A stretch of 64,000 nucleotides of DNA from Pseudarthrobacter sp. MM222 (GCF_947090775.1 NZ_OX352321.1:1736001-1800000), one strand, 5' to 3'. Counted from the first letter of the stretch, positions 1-9,495 are shown. Program-made: numbers and translations. Notes: generated by a model from the letters alone, not told the origin.

Positions 1-135
1 CGTTTCGCCGCGGCCGGCCTGGACAAGGCCTCGCTCGACGTCGACTCAGAGAACCCCACCGGAGCCCTGGCGCTCTACACCAAGATGGGCTACGTGGCCG
101 TCAACCGGAGCATGGCCTGGGACAAGGAACTGTAG
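1..135 (+). CDS. GNAT acetyltransferase, C-terminal fragment
   Basis: The reading frame is open from the first base and ends at TAG 133-135, giving the last 44 residues of a protein. The segment ENPTGALALYTKMGYVAV is the typical end of a GNAT fold: an Asn-Pro turn, the helix that lines acetyl-CoA, and the MGY strand. The same tail occurs in mycothiol synthase-like and other GNAT enzymes, so the substrate cannot be named. The start lies outside the window. Family assignment is good; specific function is unknown. Confidence 0.75.
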   Translation, partial: RFAAAGLDKASLDVDSENPTGALALYTKMGYVAVNRSMAWDKEL

Positions 136-149
136 CCGCTCTGCATGCG

Positions 150-668
150 CTACCCCTCCACATCGTGGAGATGGTGGACGACGTCGTGCAGGAAGTACTG
201 CGCGAAGGTCAGCACGGTGAATTCCGAGCCGTTGCTGCGGGTCCCTTTGCGGCCCCAGTGCGTCTCCGGAACGCCGGCGAAGGACGCCGCGATCCGCTCG
301 CCCGCGGCGGTAAGTTCGGCGCCCACCGCGGCAGGGTCGGCGCTGGCGTAATTTTTTTCGACGGCCGCCTGGTCCTGGTCCCAGTTGTCGAAGCGCGCGT
401 CATCGTCGGTCAGCATGAGGGTCAGCCGCTGGTCGAACAAGGTGAACACGTCGCGGACGTGGCACGCGTACTCCAGCACGGACCAGGTGTCGTCATCCGG
501 GCGTGCAGCGACGTCCGGACGCTGCAGGGCCGTCCGCCACCGTGGGAGCATGCCGGTCACTACCCCGGGGGCGGTCGCAGGGGTCGCCGCGGAGGCGTTA
601 AATCCGCACTCCGGGCAGGGGCGCTGCAGCACCCAGGTCCAGTCCTTGGTATCGGGATTGATAGGCAT
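150..668 (-). CDS. DinB-family protein (mycothiol-dependent type)
   Basis: 172 residues. It matches the actinobacterial DinB-like group, four-helix-bundle proteins binding one metal through three histidines; relatives are mycothiol-dependent transferases or isomerases. Candidate metal ligands are His70 (EYACHVRDV) and His161 with His165/166 (FLHDVVHHLHD). The N-terminus has a CPEC pair (Cys18, Cys21) after a Trp-rich stretch, common in this subgroup. The ATG at 668 sits 6 nt after a TAGACT -10 box with no Shine-Dalgarno, so the mRNA is probably leaderless. It converges on the preceding GNAT gene. The substrate is unknown. Confidence 0.8.
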   Translation of the reverse strand: MPINPDTKDWTWVLQRPCPECGFNASAATPATAPGVVTGMLPRWRTALQRPDVAARPDDDTWSVLEYACHVRDVFTLFDQRLTLMLTDDDARFDNWDQDQAAVEKNYASADPAAVGAELTAAGERIAASFAGVPETHWGRKGTRSNGSEFTVLTFAQYFLHDVVHHLHDVEG

Positions 669-674
669 TCACGC

Positions 675-680
675 AGTCTA
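675..680 (-). promoter_or_regulatory. -10 box TAGACT of leaderless DinB gene
   Basis: On the minus strand TAGACT is followed by six bases (GCGTGA) and then the ATG at 668. That spacing puts transcription start at or next to the start codon. No ribosome-binding site is visible. Confidence 0.55.
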
Positions 681-713
681 GAGGCATTTTTCCCGCTCCG
701 CTGAAGCAGGCTG

Positions 714-733
714 GCCCGCTGCCGGCAGCGGGC
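714..733. terminator. 20-bp perfect palindrome, hairpin
   Basis: GCCCGCTGCC is followed directly by its reverse complement GGCAGCGGGC. It lies in the 163-base gap between the divergent DinB and VOC promoters, so it is not in a normal terminator position and could be an operator. No T-run follows. Confidence 0.4.
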
Positions 734-831
734 ACGAAAGCGGGCAGGAAACCGGGCATGGTTACCCGGGTTCGTGCGCTCCCGAAGGAGTAAGATTCCT
801 ACCGGGGGGCGGGCCTGGAAAGAGGACAGCC

Positions 832-1215
832 ATGCTCAAAGATCAGCGGGTCGGCGCCATCCTGCCGGCGGCAGACATCGCCCGTGCGCGTGATTTTTAC
901 CGCGACAAGCTGGGGCTCGAACCCGAGAACCCGGACGCCGACGACAACCTGGTGTACCGATGCGGCTCGGGCACGAGTTTCTTCGTGTACCAGACGCCCA
1001 ACGCCGGGACAGCCAAGAATACGCAGATCGGCTGGCTGGTCGATGACCTCCCGGCGGCCATCGCCGAGCTCCGGGCCAGGGACGTCGTCTTCGAGGACTA
1101 CGATTTCCCGGGTCTGAAGACGGAAGACGGCATAGCCACGATGCCGGACGGCTCCGCGGCCGCGTGGTTCCTGGACACTGAGGGCAACATCTTGAGCCTC
1201 AACTACATGCCCTAG
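832..1215 (+). CDS. VOC / glyoxalase-fold protein
   Basis: 127 residues with the paired beta-alpha-beta-beta-beta modules of the vicinal oxygen chelate superfamily. Visible landmarks are ILPAADIARARDFYRDKLGL at the start, a central GWLVDDLPAAIAELRARDV, and the closing WFLDTEGNILSLNY. Members act as glyoxalases, dioxygenases, or resistance proteins, so no substrate can be assigned. A TAAGAT -10 box at 791-796 and an AGAGGA ribosome-binding site at 821-826 support this start. It is followed by a gene-free island, so it is probably monocistronic. Confidence 0.8.
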   Translation: MLKDQRVGAILPAADIARARDFYRDKLGLEPENPDADDNLVYRCGSGTSFFVYQTPNAGTAKNTQIGWLVDDLPAAIAELRARDVVFEDYDFPGLKTEDGIATMPDGSAAAWFLDTEGNILSLNYMP

Positions 1216-1292
1216 GCGCCGGCCAAGTGTCGGACGTTCCGGGGAGCAGGCGCCCACCTATTGCCACAGATGGCCGGATTGGCGGCCCGGGT

Positions 1293-1915
1293 GCGGCCGT
1301 TTGTGGCGAATGGCTGGCCTCGTTGCGGCCGTTTGTGACAAATGGGCGGCCCGTGACCCGAGGCTGGCGACCGTGACCTGAGGCTGGCGGCCCGGGCGGC
1401 GTCGCCCCAGGTCCAGTCCACGCACGTGCCTGGCGCATAACCTGCCGCCCGGTTAGGCTTCCGGCAAGTGGCGCCCGAAGGGTATGAGCCTTCGATTCCA
1501 ACCATGGGCCAAGCATCGATAGAGGTGTGCACCCTCGAGTTGGGCGTGACATAGGGCGCGCCGAGGTCGCTGCAATTCAGGACCAAAAAATGTCCGTTTG
1601 CTCGAAAATCCCCTAACAAACACTCGGGTCTGCCAAAATCGCCCTTCAGGCAGTGCAAAGAGCGCTCTCGACGCGGGGACGAAAGTCGCCCACTCAGGCC
1701 CACTTTTGCAGCCCATGCCGACAATGGCACCTCACCTCGAAGTCGAAGTCGAAGTCACAAGTCCCGCCGTGGGTCCGCCGTCGTGATGGCGGGTAACAGC
1801 GGGCCTCCGGGGGAGCTGCGACCGCCATTCGCCACAAATGGCCGCAATGGCGGTCCTCTTTGCGGCCATTTGTGTCCAATGGCGGGCGCAAGGTGCGGCC
1901 TTTTGCGGCAAACGG
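1293..1915. repeat. Dispersed 21-bp repeat family, five copies
   Basis: The core is close to GCGGCCNTTTGTGNCNAATGG. Copies lie at 1293-1313 (+), 1325-1345 (+), 1825-1845 (reverse complement), 1862-1882 (+) and a diverged copy at 1895-1915 (+). A partial inverted copy starts near 1264. They sit at both edges of the island, with none in the 480-base middle. Confidence 0.7.
1350..1389 (+). repeat. 20-bp tandem duplication
   Basis: Two adjacent near-identical units, CCGTGACCCGAGGCTGGCGA and CCGTGACCTGAGGCTGGCGG, follow the first two dispersed-repeat copies. No coding role is seen. Confidence 0.6.
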
Positions 1916-2013
1916 GTGGCCTGAAGCCCGCGATGCAGCCCGCGACCCGTGCCGCCCTGAAGCCCTATAACCCGGCAGGCGCCGGCGCCGGCAGCCTCGG
2001 CCCGGGCGCGCCC

Positions 2014-4551
2014 CTAGCCCGCAGCCTCGATAGCGTCTACATCGGCCCAGGCCATGCTCGGACCGATTGCGTCGACAGCCTGCGAAAGCGGGATGCCGGA
2101 ACCGTCCCGGCGGCCGTGCTCGCCGGGCAGGGAACGCGCCACGCCGGCCAGCGACGACGCCTTCGCCGGGCCGTGCCCGGCCCAGGCAAGCAGCAAGGTG
2201 TCCTCGCCCTTCAGGAAACGGTGCGCCCGGACCCCGGCGGTCGCGCGGCCCTTGGCCGGATACTCGGCCAGCGCGGTGACCTTGGCGGCGCCCGGTGCCG
2301 TGCCCGGCAGGGCGCCGTTGGTTCCGGCGATGGTCACGACGACGGCGGCGGAGTCCTCCGGCGCGGCGGCGCCGAAGAACAGCACCTTATCCCCGGCGGC
2401 CAGCTTGATCCCGGCCATGCCGCCGGCGGTCCGTCCCTGCGGACGGACGGCGGCGGCGCCGAAGCGCAGCAGCTGCGCCTGCTGCGTCAGGAAGACGAGG
2501 TCGACGTCGTCGGACCCGGCGGGCGCAACGCCCACCACGGTGTCCTTGTCCTTGAGGGCGATGACTTCCCAGTCCTCGCGGTTCAGGGGGTAGTCGGGCT
2601 GGACCCGCTTAATCACGCCCTGCGCGGTGCCGATGGCGAGCACTTCGTCCAGCGGCGCAAATGCCACGAGCGATTCGCCCTTAAGCAGGGTGATGAAGTC
2701 CTTGGCCGGGACGCCGCCGGCCAGGTTGGGCGTGCCCGAGGTCGGCGGCAGCGCGGGCATGTCCATCACCTGGAGCCGCAGCATGCGGCCCTGGGAGGTG
2801 ACGGCCGCGATTTCGCCGCGCGCGGAGGTCTTGACCACGGACGTGAAGACATCGTGCCGGGTCCGCGGACCGGCCTCGGCCAGGCTGTCCTGGTTGGCGG
2901 TGCGGGCAATCTGGCCGGAGGCGGTGAGGATGGCCCAGCAGGGGTCGTCCGCGATTTCCAGCGCCAGCGGGGCAACCTTGCCCTTTGCGCCGGGCGCGGC
3001 CAGCGCCGCCGCGACGGTGGGGGAGACGGCCTCGGACTCAAGCAGCACGGTGCGGCGCGGGGTGCCGTACTTGGTGGCTATCTCGGCCAGCTCGGAGGAC
3101 ACCAGGGCGCGGAGCAGCTCACTGGAGCCCAGGATGGCTTCCAGCTCGGCGATCTCCCGGCGCAGCTCGTCCTGCTCTTTTTCCAGCTCGATGCGCGAGT
3201 ACTTGGTCAGCTGGCGCAACCGCAGTTCCAGGATGTAGTTGGCCTGGATCTCGGTGAGGTCGTAGATGGACATCAGCCGGGTCCTGGCCGCGGCCGCCTC
3301 GTCCGAGGACCGGATGATCTGGATGACCTCGTCGATGTCCACGATCGCGATGAGGAGGCCTTCCACCAGGTGGAGTCGGTCCTTCTTCCTGCCGAGGCGG
3401 AAGGCCGTCCGGCGGCGCACTACATTGATGCGGTGGTCCACGTAGACCGACAGCAGCTGCAGCAAGCCCAGGGTCTGCGGCTGGCCATCGACCAGCGTGA
3501 CGTTGTTGATGCCGAAGGAATCCTCCATCGGCGTGTAGCGGTAGAGCTGCTGCAGCACGGCGTTCGGGTTGAAGCCGTTCTTCAGCTCGATCACCAGCCG
3601 CAGGCCGTGCTTGCGGTCCGTGAGGTCAACTATGTCGCTGATGCCGGTGAGCTTCTTGCCGTTGACGGCGTCCTTGATCTTTTCAATGACCTTTTCCGGA
3701 CCCACCATGTACGGCAGTTCCGTCACCACGAGGCCGGTGCGGCGGGCCGAGAGCTGCTCGACCTCCACCTTGGCCCGGGTCTTGAACGAGCCGCGGCCGG
3801 TGGCGTAGGCGTCGCGGATGCCGTCCAGGCCGACGATCCGGCCGCCCGTGGGCAGGTCCGGGCCGGGGACGAATTTCATGATGTCCTCGAGGGTGGCATC
3901 CGGGTTGTCGATCAGGTGCCGGGCGGCGGCAATGACCTCCACCAGGTTGTGCGGGGCCATGTTGGTGGCCATGCCGACGGCGATCCCGGTGGCGCCATTG
4001 ACCAGCAGGTTGGGGAACGCGGCCGGCAGCACATCCGGCTGGGTGAGCTGGTTGTCGTAGTTCGGGACGAAGTCCACCACGTCTTCATCGAGGTGGTCCG
4101 TGAGCGTCAGCGCCGCCGCCGCGAGCCGGGCCTCGGTGTAGCGCGGGGCGGCCGGGCCGTCGTCGAGCGAACCGAAGTTGCCGTGTCCGTCAATCAGCGG
4201 CAACCGCAGCGAGAAGTCCTGCGCCATGCGGACCAGCGCATCGTAGATCGCGGTGTCGCCGTGCGGATGCAGTTTGCCCATGACCTCCCCGACGACGCGG
4301 GCGCTCTTGACGTGGCCGCGGTCCGGGCGCAGGCCCATGTCGCTCATCATGTACAGGATGCGCCGTTGCACCGGTTTCAGGCCATCGCGGGCATCGGGCA
4401 ACGCCCTGGAGTAGATGACCGAATAGGCGTACTCCAGGAACGACCCTTCCATCTCGGAAGTGACGTCGATGTCGACGATGTTCTCGGTGAATGTTCCTGC
4501 GGAATCGGGGCTGGCTTCCCCTGCCGGGGGCGTTGTTTGGCGGCGTGCCAT
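2014..4551 (-). CDS. parC: DNA topoisomerase IV subunit A (ParC-like)
   Basis: 845 residues. This type IIA topoisomerase A subunit cuts and rejoins both DNA strands, working with a ParE partner that is not in the window. The N-terminal breakage-reunion domain has the catalytic Tyr138 in [11 protein letters not shown] and the quinolone-region motif [15 protein letters not shown] at 95-109. The C-terminal half is a GyrA-like beta-propeller but lacks the QRRGGRG GyrA box needed for supercoiling, which favours topo IV over gyrase. Thr100 occupies the position of E. coli GyrA Ser83. The gene is divergent from the GNAT-ligase fusion; AAGGA lies about 12 nt before the ATG. Confidence 0.88.
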   Translation of the reverse strand: MARRQTTPPAGEASPDSAGTFTENIVDIDVTSEMEGSFLEYAYSVIYSRALPDARDGLKPVQRRILYMMSDMGLRPDRGHVKSARVVGEVMGKLHPHGDTAIYDALVRMAQDFSLRLPLIDGHGNFGSLDDGPAAPRYTEARLAAAALTLTDHLDEDVVDFVPNYDNQLTQPDVLPAAFPNLLVNGATGIAVGMATNMAPHNLVEVIAAARHLIDNPDATLEDIMKFVPGPDLPTGGRIVGLDGIRDAYATGRGSFKTRAKVEVEQLSARRTGLVVTELPYMVGPEKVIEKIKDAVNGKKLTGISDIVDLTDRKHGLRLVIELKNGFNPNAVLQQLYRYTPMEDSFGINNVTLVDGQPQTLGLLQLLSVYVDHRINVVRRRTAFRLGRKKDRLHLVEGLLIAIVDIDEVIQIIRSSDEAAAARTRLMSIYDLTEIQANYILELRLRQLTKYSRIELEKEQDELRREIAELEAILGSSELLRALVSSELAEIATKYGTPRRTVLLESEAVSPTVAAALAAPGAKGKVAPLALEIADDPCWAILTASGQIARTANQDSLAEAGPRTRHDVFTSVVKTSARGEIAAVTSQGRMLRLQVMDMPALPPTSGTPNLAGGVPAKDFITLLKGESLVAFAPLDEVLAIGTAQGVIKRVQPDYPLNREDWEVIALKDKDTVVGVAPAGSDDVDLVFLTQQAQLLRFGAAAVRPQGRTAGGMAGIKLAAGDKVLFFGAAAPEDSAAVVVTIAGTNGALPGTAPGAAKVTALAEYPAKGRATAGVRAHRFLKGEDTLLLAWAGHGPAKASSLAGVARSLPGEHGRRDGSGIPLSQAVDAIGPSMAWADVDAIEAAG

Positions 4552-4606
4552 GAGGCTGGTGGGTCCTTCTGAGGGGTACTGAGCGTGTGCTGCGTAAGTT
4601 TATGAC

Positions 4607-4612
4607 TAGGCT
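4607..4612 (+). promoter_or_regulatory. -10 box TAGGCT of leaderless GNAT-ligase gene
   Basis: TAGGCT is followed by AAGCCT and the ATG at 4619, the leaderless spacing of 6 nt. The box and spacer also form the inverted repeat TAGGCT-A-AGCCTA, so a regulator could cover the promoter. Confidence 0.6.
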
Positions 4613-4618
4613 AAGCCT

Positions 4619-7342
4619 ATGGTGGATCAGCCCGCGGGCGGCGTATATCCGGAATATTGGGAAGCCGATGTTGTCCTGCGCGACGGCGGAACCGCCCATC
4701 TCCGGCCGATCCACGCCGCCGACGCCGATGCCGTGCAGGCGTTCCACGTGGGCCAATCGCAGAAGTCCATCTACATGCGCTTCTTCGCGTTCAAGTCCAG
4801 GCTGTCCAGCAAGGAACTGAAGCGGTTCACCGAGGTGGATTACCGGGACCGCGTGGCGCTCGTGATCACGATCGGCGGGGAGATCATGGGCATCGGCCGC
4901 TACGACCGGCTGGACGACCCGGCGGAGGCCGAGGTGGCCTTCAACATCGCCGACGCGCATCAGGGCCGCGGCATCGGGTCCATCCTGCTGGAACACCTCG
5001 CCGCCGCCGCCCGCGAAAACGGCATCCGCAGGTTCAGCGCCGAAGTGCTCCCGGAAAACCGCAAAATGCTGATGGTGTTCTCGGACGCCGGCTACGACGT
5101 CAAGCGCCATTTCGACGACGGCGTGGTCAGCCTCGAGTTCAACATCGACCCCACCGACAAGTCCCGCGCCGTCATGGAATCCCGTGAGCACCGGGCCGAG
5201 GCGCGCAGCATCCAGGAACTGCTCGCTCCGTCCTCCGTGGCGGTGATCGGGGCGAGCCGCAAGTGGGGCGCCGTGGGCTACCAGCTGCTCGAACACATCG
5301 TCGAAGGCGGATTCACCGGCCCGGTCTACGCCATCAATCCCGAGGCCCTGGAACTCGCCGGGATGTTGTCCTTCGCCAGGCTTTCCGAAGTTCCGGGCCC
5401 CGTCAACCTCGCAATCGTCGCTGTTCCCTACGACGAGGTGCCCAAGGTGGTCGAGGAATGCGGCGCCGCCGGGGTGAAGGGGATCGTGGTGGCCACCGCC
5501 GGCTTCGCGGACGACGGCGAACGCGGCCTGGCCCGGCAACGCGAGCTGGTCCGCCAGGCCCGCGCCAACGGAATGCGCGTGATCGGCCCGGCCTCGCTGG
5601 GAATCGTCAACACCAACCCGGCCGTCTCGCTCAACGCCTCGATGGCCCCCTCGCTGGCCCGCCGCGGCGGCCTGGGGCTCTTCAGCCAGTCGGCCGCCAT
5701 CGGCGTCGCGCTCTACGCCGCCTCCAGCCGCCGCCGGGTGGGCATCTCGACTTTCCTCTCGGCCGGCAACCGGGCCGACGTCTCCGGTAACGACATGATG
5801 CAGTTCTGGGAGGACGACGCCGACACCACAGCGGTTGGCCTCTACCTCGAATCAATCGGCAACCCGCGCAAGTTTTCCCGGCTGGCCCGGCGGCTCGCGC
5901 GGATCAAGCCGGTGATCGTGGCCAAGTCCGACGCAGTGGGACTGGACCTGCCCCCCGGCCATGCCGTGCGGACCACGCAGGCGCCCTCCGAGGCGGTCGA
6001 CGCGATGATGCGCCAGGCCGGCGTGATCCGCGTGGAGACCATCGAGCAGCTTCTGGATGTCGCCCAGATCGTCGCGAGCCAGCCGCTGCCCAGAGGGTCC
6101 GGCCTTGCAGTTTTCAGTAACTCCCGCGCCCTGGGGAAGGTTGTGGCGGACAGTGCGGCCGTCCAGGGCCTCGGGGTGGAACGCATCGTCACCGACGTCG
6201 ACCTCGACGCCGGCATGTCCGTGGCGCTGCCGGCGCTGCGCCAGAGCCTCCAGGAAACGCTCATGGTCCAGACCGTCCATGCCGTCGTCGTGGCGCTGCT
6301 GCCGGCGCGCGGCCTGACCGTGGAGAAAATCGCCGGGGTCCTGGCTGAATGTTCGGTGGCCGCGGGGAAGCCGGTGGTCGCCGCCTTCAGCGGCATCCTT
6401 GATCCCTCCGTTTACGTGGAGGGCATGGTCGGTGCCGGTGCGGGGGAGCCGGCCGGGGCCGGAGCTGGGGTGTCGGCCGGGGCCGGCGTGCCCTGCTACT
6501 CCAACCCCGGCGCCGCCGTCGCGGCCCTCGGCGCCGTCGTCCGCTACGCCCAGTGGCTGGACCGTGACCAGGGACTCTTCGTGGAGCCCGATGGCTGCGA
6601 CCCGGAGGGGACCCGCGCGGAGCTGGAGGAGCTGCTCCGCGGCGTGGGCGGTGAGCAGTTGCGCTCACTGGACCAGGCGACAACCGCCCGGCTGCTGGGC
6701 CACTACGGCATCCGCGTGGTGCCCTCCGAAGGCTTCGATACACCGGAGGAGGCAGTCGCCGCGGCGGACAGACTCGGCTGGCCCGTGGCCCTGAAGACCA
6801 CGGACCCGGCCCTCCGGCACCGGCTGGACCTCGGCGGGGTGCGCCTGGACATCCAGGACGCCGCGTCCCTGCGGCTGAACGTGCAGCAGATGCGAAGGTC
6901 GCTGGAGCGCTACGGCTCCCCGTCTCTGGAAGTGCAATCGATGGTGCCGGTCGGGCAGGCCTGCACCTTCCGCGCCATTGAGGACCCGCTGCTCGGCCCG
7001 GTGGTTTCCTTCGGCCTGGCCGGGGATGCCGTCAACTTGCTCGACGACTGGGCACACCGCGTCCCGCCGCTGTCAGGCTCCGACCTCCACGATTTCATCC
7101 GGGCTCCGCGTGCCTCGCGGAAACTCTTCGGCTACCAGGGGCTGCCGCCCGTGGACGTCCCCGCCCTCGAGGAACTGGCGGCACGGCTCACCCGGCTCAA
7201 GGACAACCATCCGGAGATCGCCCTGGTGGAGTTCAATCCGGTCCTGGCCGGACCCGACGGCGCCTCGATCCTCTCCGCCGACGTCCGGATCGCCAACGCG
7301 GCACAGCGCACCGACAGTGCGCGCCGGGCGATGCGCAGCTGA
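4619..7342 (+). CDS. GNAT acetyltransferase fused to NDP-forming acyl-CoA ligase (Pat-like)
   Basis: 907 residues. An N-terminal GNAT domain (about 15-178, acetyl-CoA loop HQGRGIGS at 114-121) is followed by a CoA-binding Rossmann domain (about 200-330), succinyl-CoA ligase-like domains, and an ATP-grasp domain from about 690 to the end. The layout is that of Pat-type protein lysine acetyltransferases, which modify enzymes such as acetyl-CoA synthetase, but with GNAT first rather than last as in Salmonella Pat. This order is common in actinobacteria. A Gly/Ala-rich stretch encoded by about 6424-6492 interrupts the ligase part. The start is leaderless. Whether the ligase half is active cannot be told. 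Confidence 0.85.
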   Translation: MVDQPAGGVYPEYWEADVVLRDGGTAHLRPIHAADADAVQAFHVGQSQKSIYMRFFAFKSRLSSKELKRFTEVDYRDRVALVITIGGEIMGIGRYDRLDDPAEAEVAFNIADAHQGRGIGSILLEHLAAAARENGIRRFSAEVLPENRKMLMVFSDAGYDVKRHFDDGVVSLEFNIDPTDKSRAVMESREHRAEARSIQELLAPSSVAVIGASRKWGAVGYQLLEHIVEGGFTGPVYAINPEALELAGMLSFARLSEVPGPVNLAIVAVPYDEVPKVVEECGAAGVKGIVVATAGFADDGERGLARQRELVRQARANGMRVIGPASLGIVNTNPAVSLNASMAPSLARRGGLGLFSQSAAIGVALYAASSRRRVGISTFLSAGNRADVSGNDMMQFWEDDADTTAVGLYLESIGNPRKFSRLARRLARIKPVIVAKSDAVGLDLPPGHAVRTTQAPSEAVDAMMRQAGVIRVETIEQLLDVAQIVASQPLPRGSGLAVFSNSRALGKVVADSAAVQGLGVERIVTDVDLDAGMSVALPALRQSLQETLMVQTVHAVVVALLPARGLTVEKIAGVLAECSVAAGKPVVAAFSGILDPSVYVEGMVGAGAGEPAGAGAGVSAGAGVPCYSNPGAAVAALGAVVRYAQWLDRDQGLFVEPDGCDPEGTRAELEELLRGVGGEQLRSLDQATTARLLGHYGIRVVPSEGFDTPEEAVAAADRLGWPVALKTTDPALRHRLDLGGVRLDIQDAASLRLNVQQMRRSLERYGSPSLEVQSMVPVGQACTFRAIEDPLLGPVVSFGLAGDAVNLLDDWAHRVPPLSGSDLHDFIRAPRASRKLFGYQGLPPVDVPALEELAARLTRLKDNHPEIALVEFNPVLAGPDGASILSADVRIANAAQRTDSARRAMRS

Positions 7343-7409
7343 CCACTCCCGGACGGTCCGCCCTTTACGCCGGCGGGGAGGGTGCGGTTAGCATGTCCCC
7401 AGCCGATCT

Positions 7410-8168
7410 GTGAAAATGGAGACCATGAGCTCCCAGCCTCCGACACCCCATTCCCCGGCGCCCGTCTCCGGACGTCAGGGTCCGCAGCACCACGGCCTGC
7501 ACGACCACAGTGCGCAGGGTCAAAGCCTGGAGGGCGCCCTCCAGCAGGCCGGTTTCTACCCGCGGCTCGTGGCAGACGTGGTCGCCGACGCCCTGGACGG
7601 CCGCGACTGCGTGGCCCACCTCGTCCACCTCGAAACACACTTCGACCGGGCCGAGGTCCGGCGCCACATCAGCGTGCTGGTGCTGACCGAGGACATGCTG
7701 GTCATCACCCACGTGGACGACCAGCAACTCGACGAGGCCGGCGAACAGACCGTTGCCCAGGTCTCCACGGAGTCCGTCCCGGTGACGCAGATCCGTTCTG
7801 TGGTACTCAGCTACGTCTACGCCCAGCCGCAGGACTACAAGTCCTCGGACCCGGTCCGCGAGCTGACCCTCTCCATCGCCTGGTCCGGCGGGCAACGCCT
7901 CGACATGGGTCCGGCCAGCTGCGGCGATCCGCAATGCGAAGCGGACCACGGCTACAGCGGAACCATTGCCCAGGAGGACATCGTGCTGCGGATCAGTGCC
8001 GAAGCCGACGGGCTGCAGGCCGTCCAGGACGCCAAGCTTTTCGCCCGCGCCCTGCGCGCGGTCAATACCGGATCCTCCGCCCCCACGCCCCACACCGGAC
8101 CCGGCCTGCCGCCGCGCGCCCGCATGGGCGTCTTCGGAAACCGCCTCAGCCGCGGCCACCAGCGCTGA
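7410..8168 (+). CDS. DUF5998 family protein
   Basis: About 250 residues, no transmembrane segment. A His/Pro/Gln-rich N-terminus of about 45 residues leads into the conserved core from GFYPRLVADVVADAL onward, recognised as the actinobacterial DUF5998 family of unknown function. The core ends in a helix, AKLFARALRAV, and a basic tail. GTG at 7410 and ATG at 7425 are both possible; the ATG has a weak GGAG just ahead, and a TAGCAT -10 box lies at 7389-7394. One base separates it from the phosphodiesterase gene, so the two are probably co-transcribed. Function unknown. Confidence 0.75.
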   Translation: MKMETMSSQPPTPHSPAPVSGRQGPQHHGLHDHSAQGQSLEGALQQAGFYPRLVADVVADALDGRDCVAHLVHLETHFDRAEVRRHISVLVLTEDMLVITHVDDQQLDEAGEQTVAQVSTESVPVTQIRSVVLSYVYAQPQDYKSSDPVRELTLSIAWSGGQRLDMGPASCGDPQCEADHGYSGTIAQEDIVLRISAEADGLQAVQDAKLFARALRAVNTGSSAPTPHTGPGLPPRARMGVFGNRLSRGHQR

Positions 8169-8169
8169 G

Positions 8170-9417
8170 ATGGCGACCGTCCGCGCTCCTGAGCCCTTCC
8201 CGGTGACGTCGGCACCCGCCGACCCCGGCACTTTGCCCGCGTTGCTGCCCGCCGCGCCGGCGTTCGGCCACCGTTCCGTCGCAGAGGTGCTGAGCAGCGC
8301 CGCGGCGAGCATCGGCGTCCCGGGATTTGAAAACCGGCTGGGCCTGCCCACCGGCAAACGCATCTGCGTCGTGCTGGCCGACGGGCTGGGCCGGACCCTG
8401 CTGAAGCAGAAGTCGGCCCACACCCCGTTCCTGCGCTCCGTGATGCAGGCGGGCCAGGGGCAGGTGCCGGTGTGGTTGGATTCCGCGTTTCCTTCCACAA
8501 CGGCGGCCTCGCTGGCCAGCTTCGGCACGGGACTTGCCCCGGGGCAGCACGGCATGGTGGGTTACGACGTGCTCGATCCGGACCAGGACCGGGTGGTGAA
8601 CATGCTCGGCAACTGGGACGCCGGTGTGGATCCCCAGCTATGGCAGCCGTTTCCGACCGTCTTCGAGCGCGCCGCGGAGCACGTGGACGTTACCACCGTG
8701 AGCCTGCCGCAGTTCAGCAACTCTCCCATGACCCAGGCAGCGCTTCGGGGCGGCCGGTACATCACGGCGACCACCTCGCACGCCAGGACCGCCGCGGCCG
8801 CCGAAGCCATGGCCGGCGCCGGAGGCTCGCTGATGTATTTCTACGTCAATGAGCTGGACAAGGCCGGGCACCGGCACGGCTGCCAGTCACCCCAGTGGGA
8901 GCACCAGCTGGAGGAACTGGACGCCACGGTCCGGAGGCTGGGCGCCACGCTTCCGGCAGGCACCACGGTGCTGCTCACCGCGGACCACGGCATGCTTGAT
9001 GTGGCGGAATCCCAGCGGATCGACTATTCCGCGGATCCCGCACTCATCGCGGGCGTCCGGCACACGGCGGGGGAGCCGCGCATGGTCCACCTTTACCTGG
9101 AGGACAGCGGAGACCTCGCCGGACGCGCCGGGTTGGTGGCAGCCTGGCGTGCCCGCTTCGGTGACAGGATTTGGGCGTTTACCCGTGAGGAAGCAATCAC
9201 CGCCGGGCTCTTTGGCGAGGTCCGGGCCGACGTCGGGCCGCGGATCGGCGACGTCTTGATCGCCGCGCGGGACGCGCTGGCCCTCTACGACACCCGGCGG
9301 GTGCGGTCGACGGCCATGGAGGTGGTGGGCCAGCACGGCTCCCTGACCAAGGCCGAACGCGAAGTTCCGCTGCTGTGTTTTCAGGCCGACGGGTCCAAGG
9401 CCCCGCCGCGCCGCTGA
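8170..9417 (+). CDS. Alkaline-phosphatase-superfamily phosphodiesterase
   Basis: 415 residues of the type I phosphodiesterase / nucleotide pyrophosphatase family, two-metal enzymes hydrolysing phosphodiester or pyrophosphate bonds. Landmarks are metal ligand Asp71 in VVLADGLGRTLL, the nucleophile region FPSTTAASLASFGTG (Thr110/111), DKAGHRHG in the middle, and LTADHGMLDV for the second metal site. No signal peptide is visible, so a cytoplasmic role is likely. The frame is open further upstream, but ATG 8170 directly follows the stop of the DUF5998 gene and fits the family start. The substrate is not predictable. Confidence 0.85.
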   Translation: MATVRAPEPFPVTSAPADPGTLPALLPAAPAFGHRSVAEVLSSAAASIGVPGFENRLGLPTGKRICVVLADGLGRTLLKQKSAHTPFLRSVMQAGQGQVPVWLDSAFPSTTAASLASFGTGLAPGQHGMVGYDVLDPDQDRVVNMLGNWDAGVDPQLWQPFPTVFERAAEHVDVTTVSLPQFSNSPMTQAALRGGRYITATTSHARTAAAAEAMAGAGGSLMYFYVNELDKAGHRHGCQSPQWEHQLEELDATVRRLGATLPAGTTVLLTADHGMLDVAESQRIDYSADPALIAGVRHTAGEPRMVHLYLEDSGDLAGRAGLVAAWRARFGDRIWAFTREEAITAGLFGEVRADVGPRIGDVLIAARDALALYDTRRVRSTAMEVVGQHGSLTKAEREVPLLCFQADGSKAPPRR

Positions 9418-9424
9418 GTTCGGT

Positions 9425-9441
9425 CCGCTGGAAGCCAGCGG
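9425..9441. terminator. Hairpin between convergent genes
   Basis: CCGCTGG-AAG-CCAGCGG forms a 7-bp stem with a 3-base loop in the 78-base gap between the converging phosphodiesterase and sepH genes. It has no T-run; a two-way terminator is plausible. Confidence 0.45.
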
Positions 9442-9495
9442 CGTCAACGCCAGGGAGTCGCGGCCGCCGGGGGGAAGGCCCGGCAGCTGGCTCGG

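Larger units (their letters stand above)
1216..2013. other. Gene-free island with dispersed repeats
   Basis: About 800 bases without a convincing gene lie between the VOC gene and the 3' end of parC. The frames open here use unnatural codons and match no family I recognise. The stretch holds five copies of a 21-bp repeat in both orientations, a 20-bp tandem duplication, a GAAGTC triplication near 1735-1756, and a less GC-rich centre around 1500-1700. It may be a decayed element or carry a small RNA; the sequence alone does not decide. Confidence 0.6.

Noticed and set aside
1212..1730. 172-codon minus-strand frame in the gene-free island
   Set aside because: No ribosome-binding site, codon use unlike the neighbours, and no recognisable domain.
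1783..4572. 929-codon open frame on the plus strand opposite parC
   Set aside because: It is the antisense shadow of a clear topoisomerase gene in GC-rich DNA; the protein is Arg/Gly-rich and matches no family.
4607..4619. DtxR/IdeR iron box at TAGGCTAAGCCTA
   Set aside because: By my hand alignment it matches only about 11 of 19 consensus positions, and a leaderless -10 box explains the sequence better.
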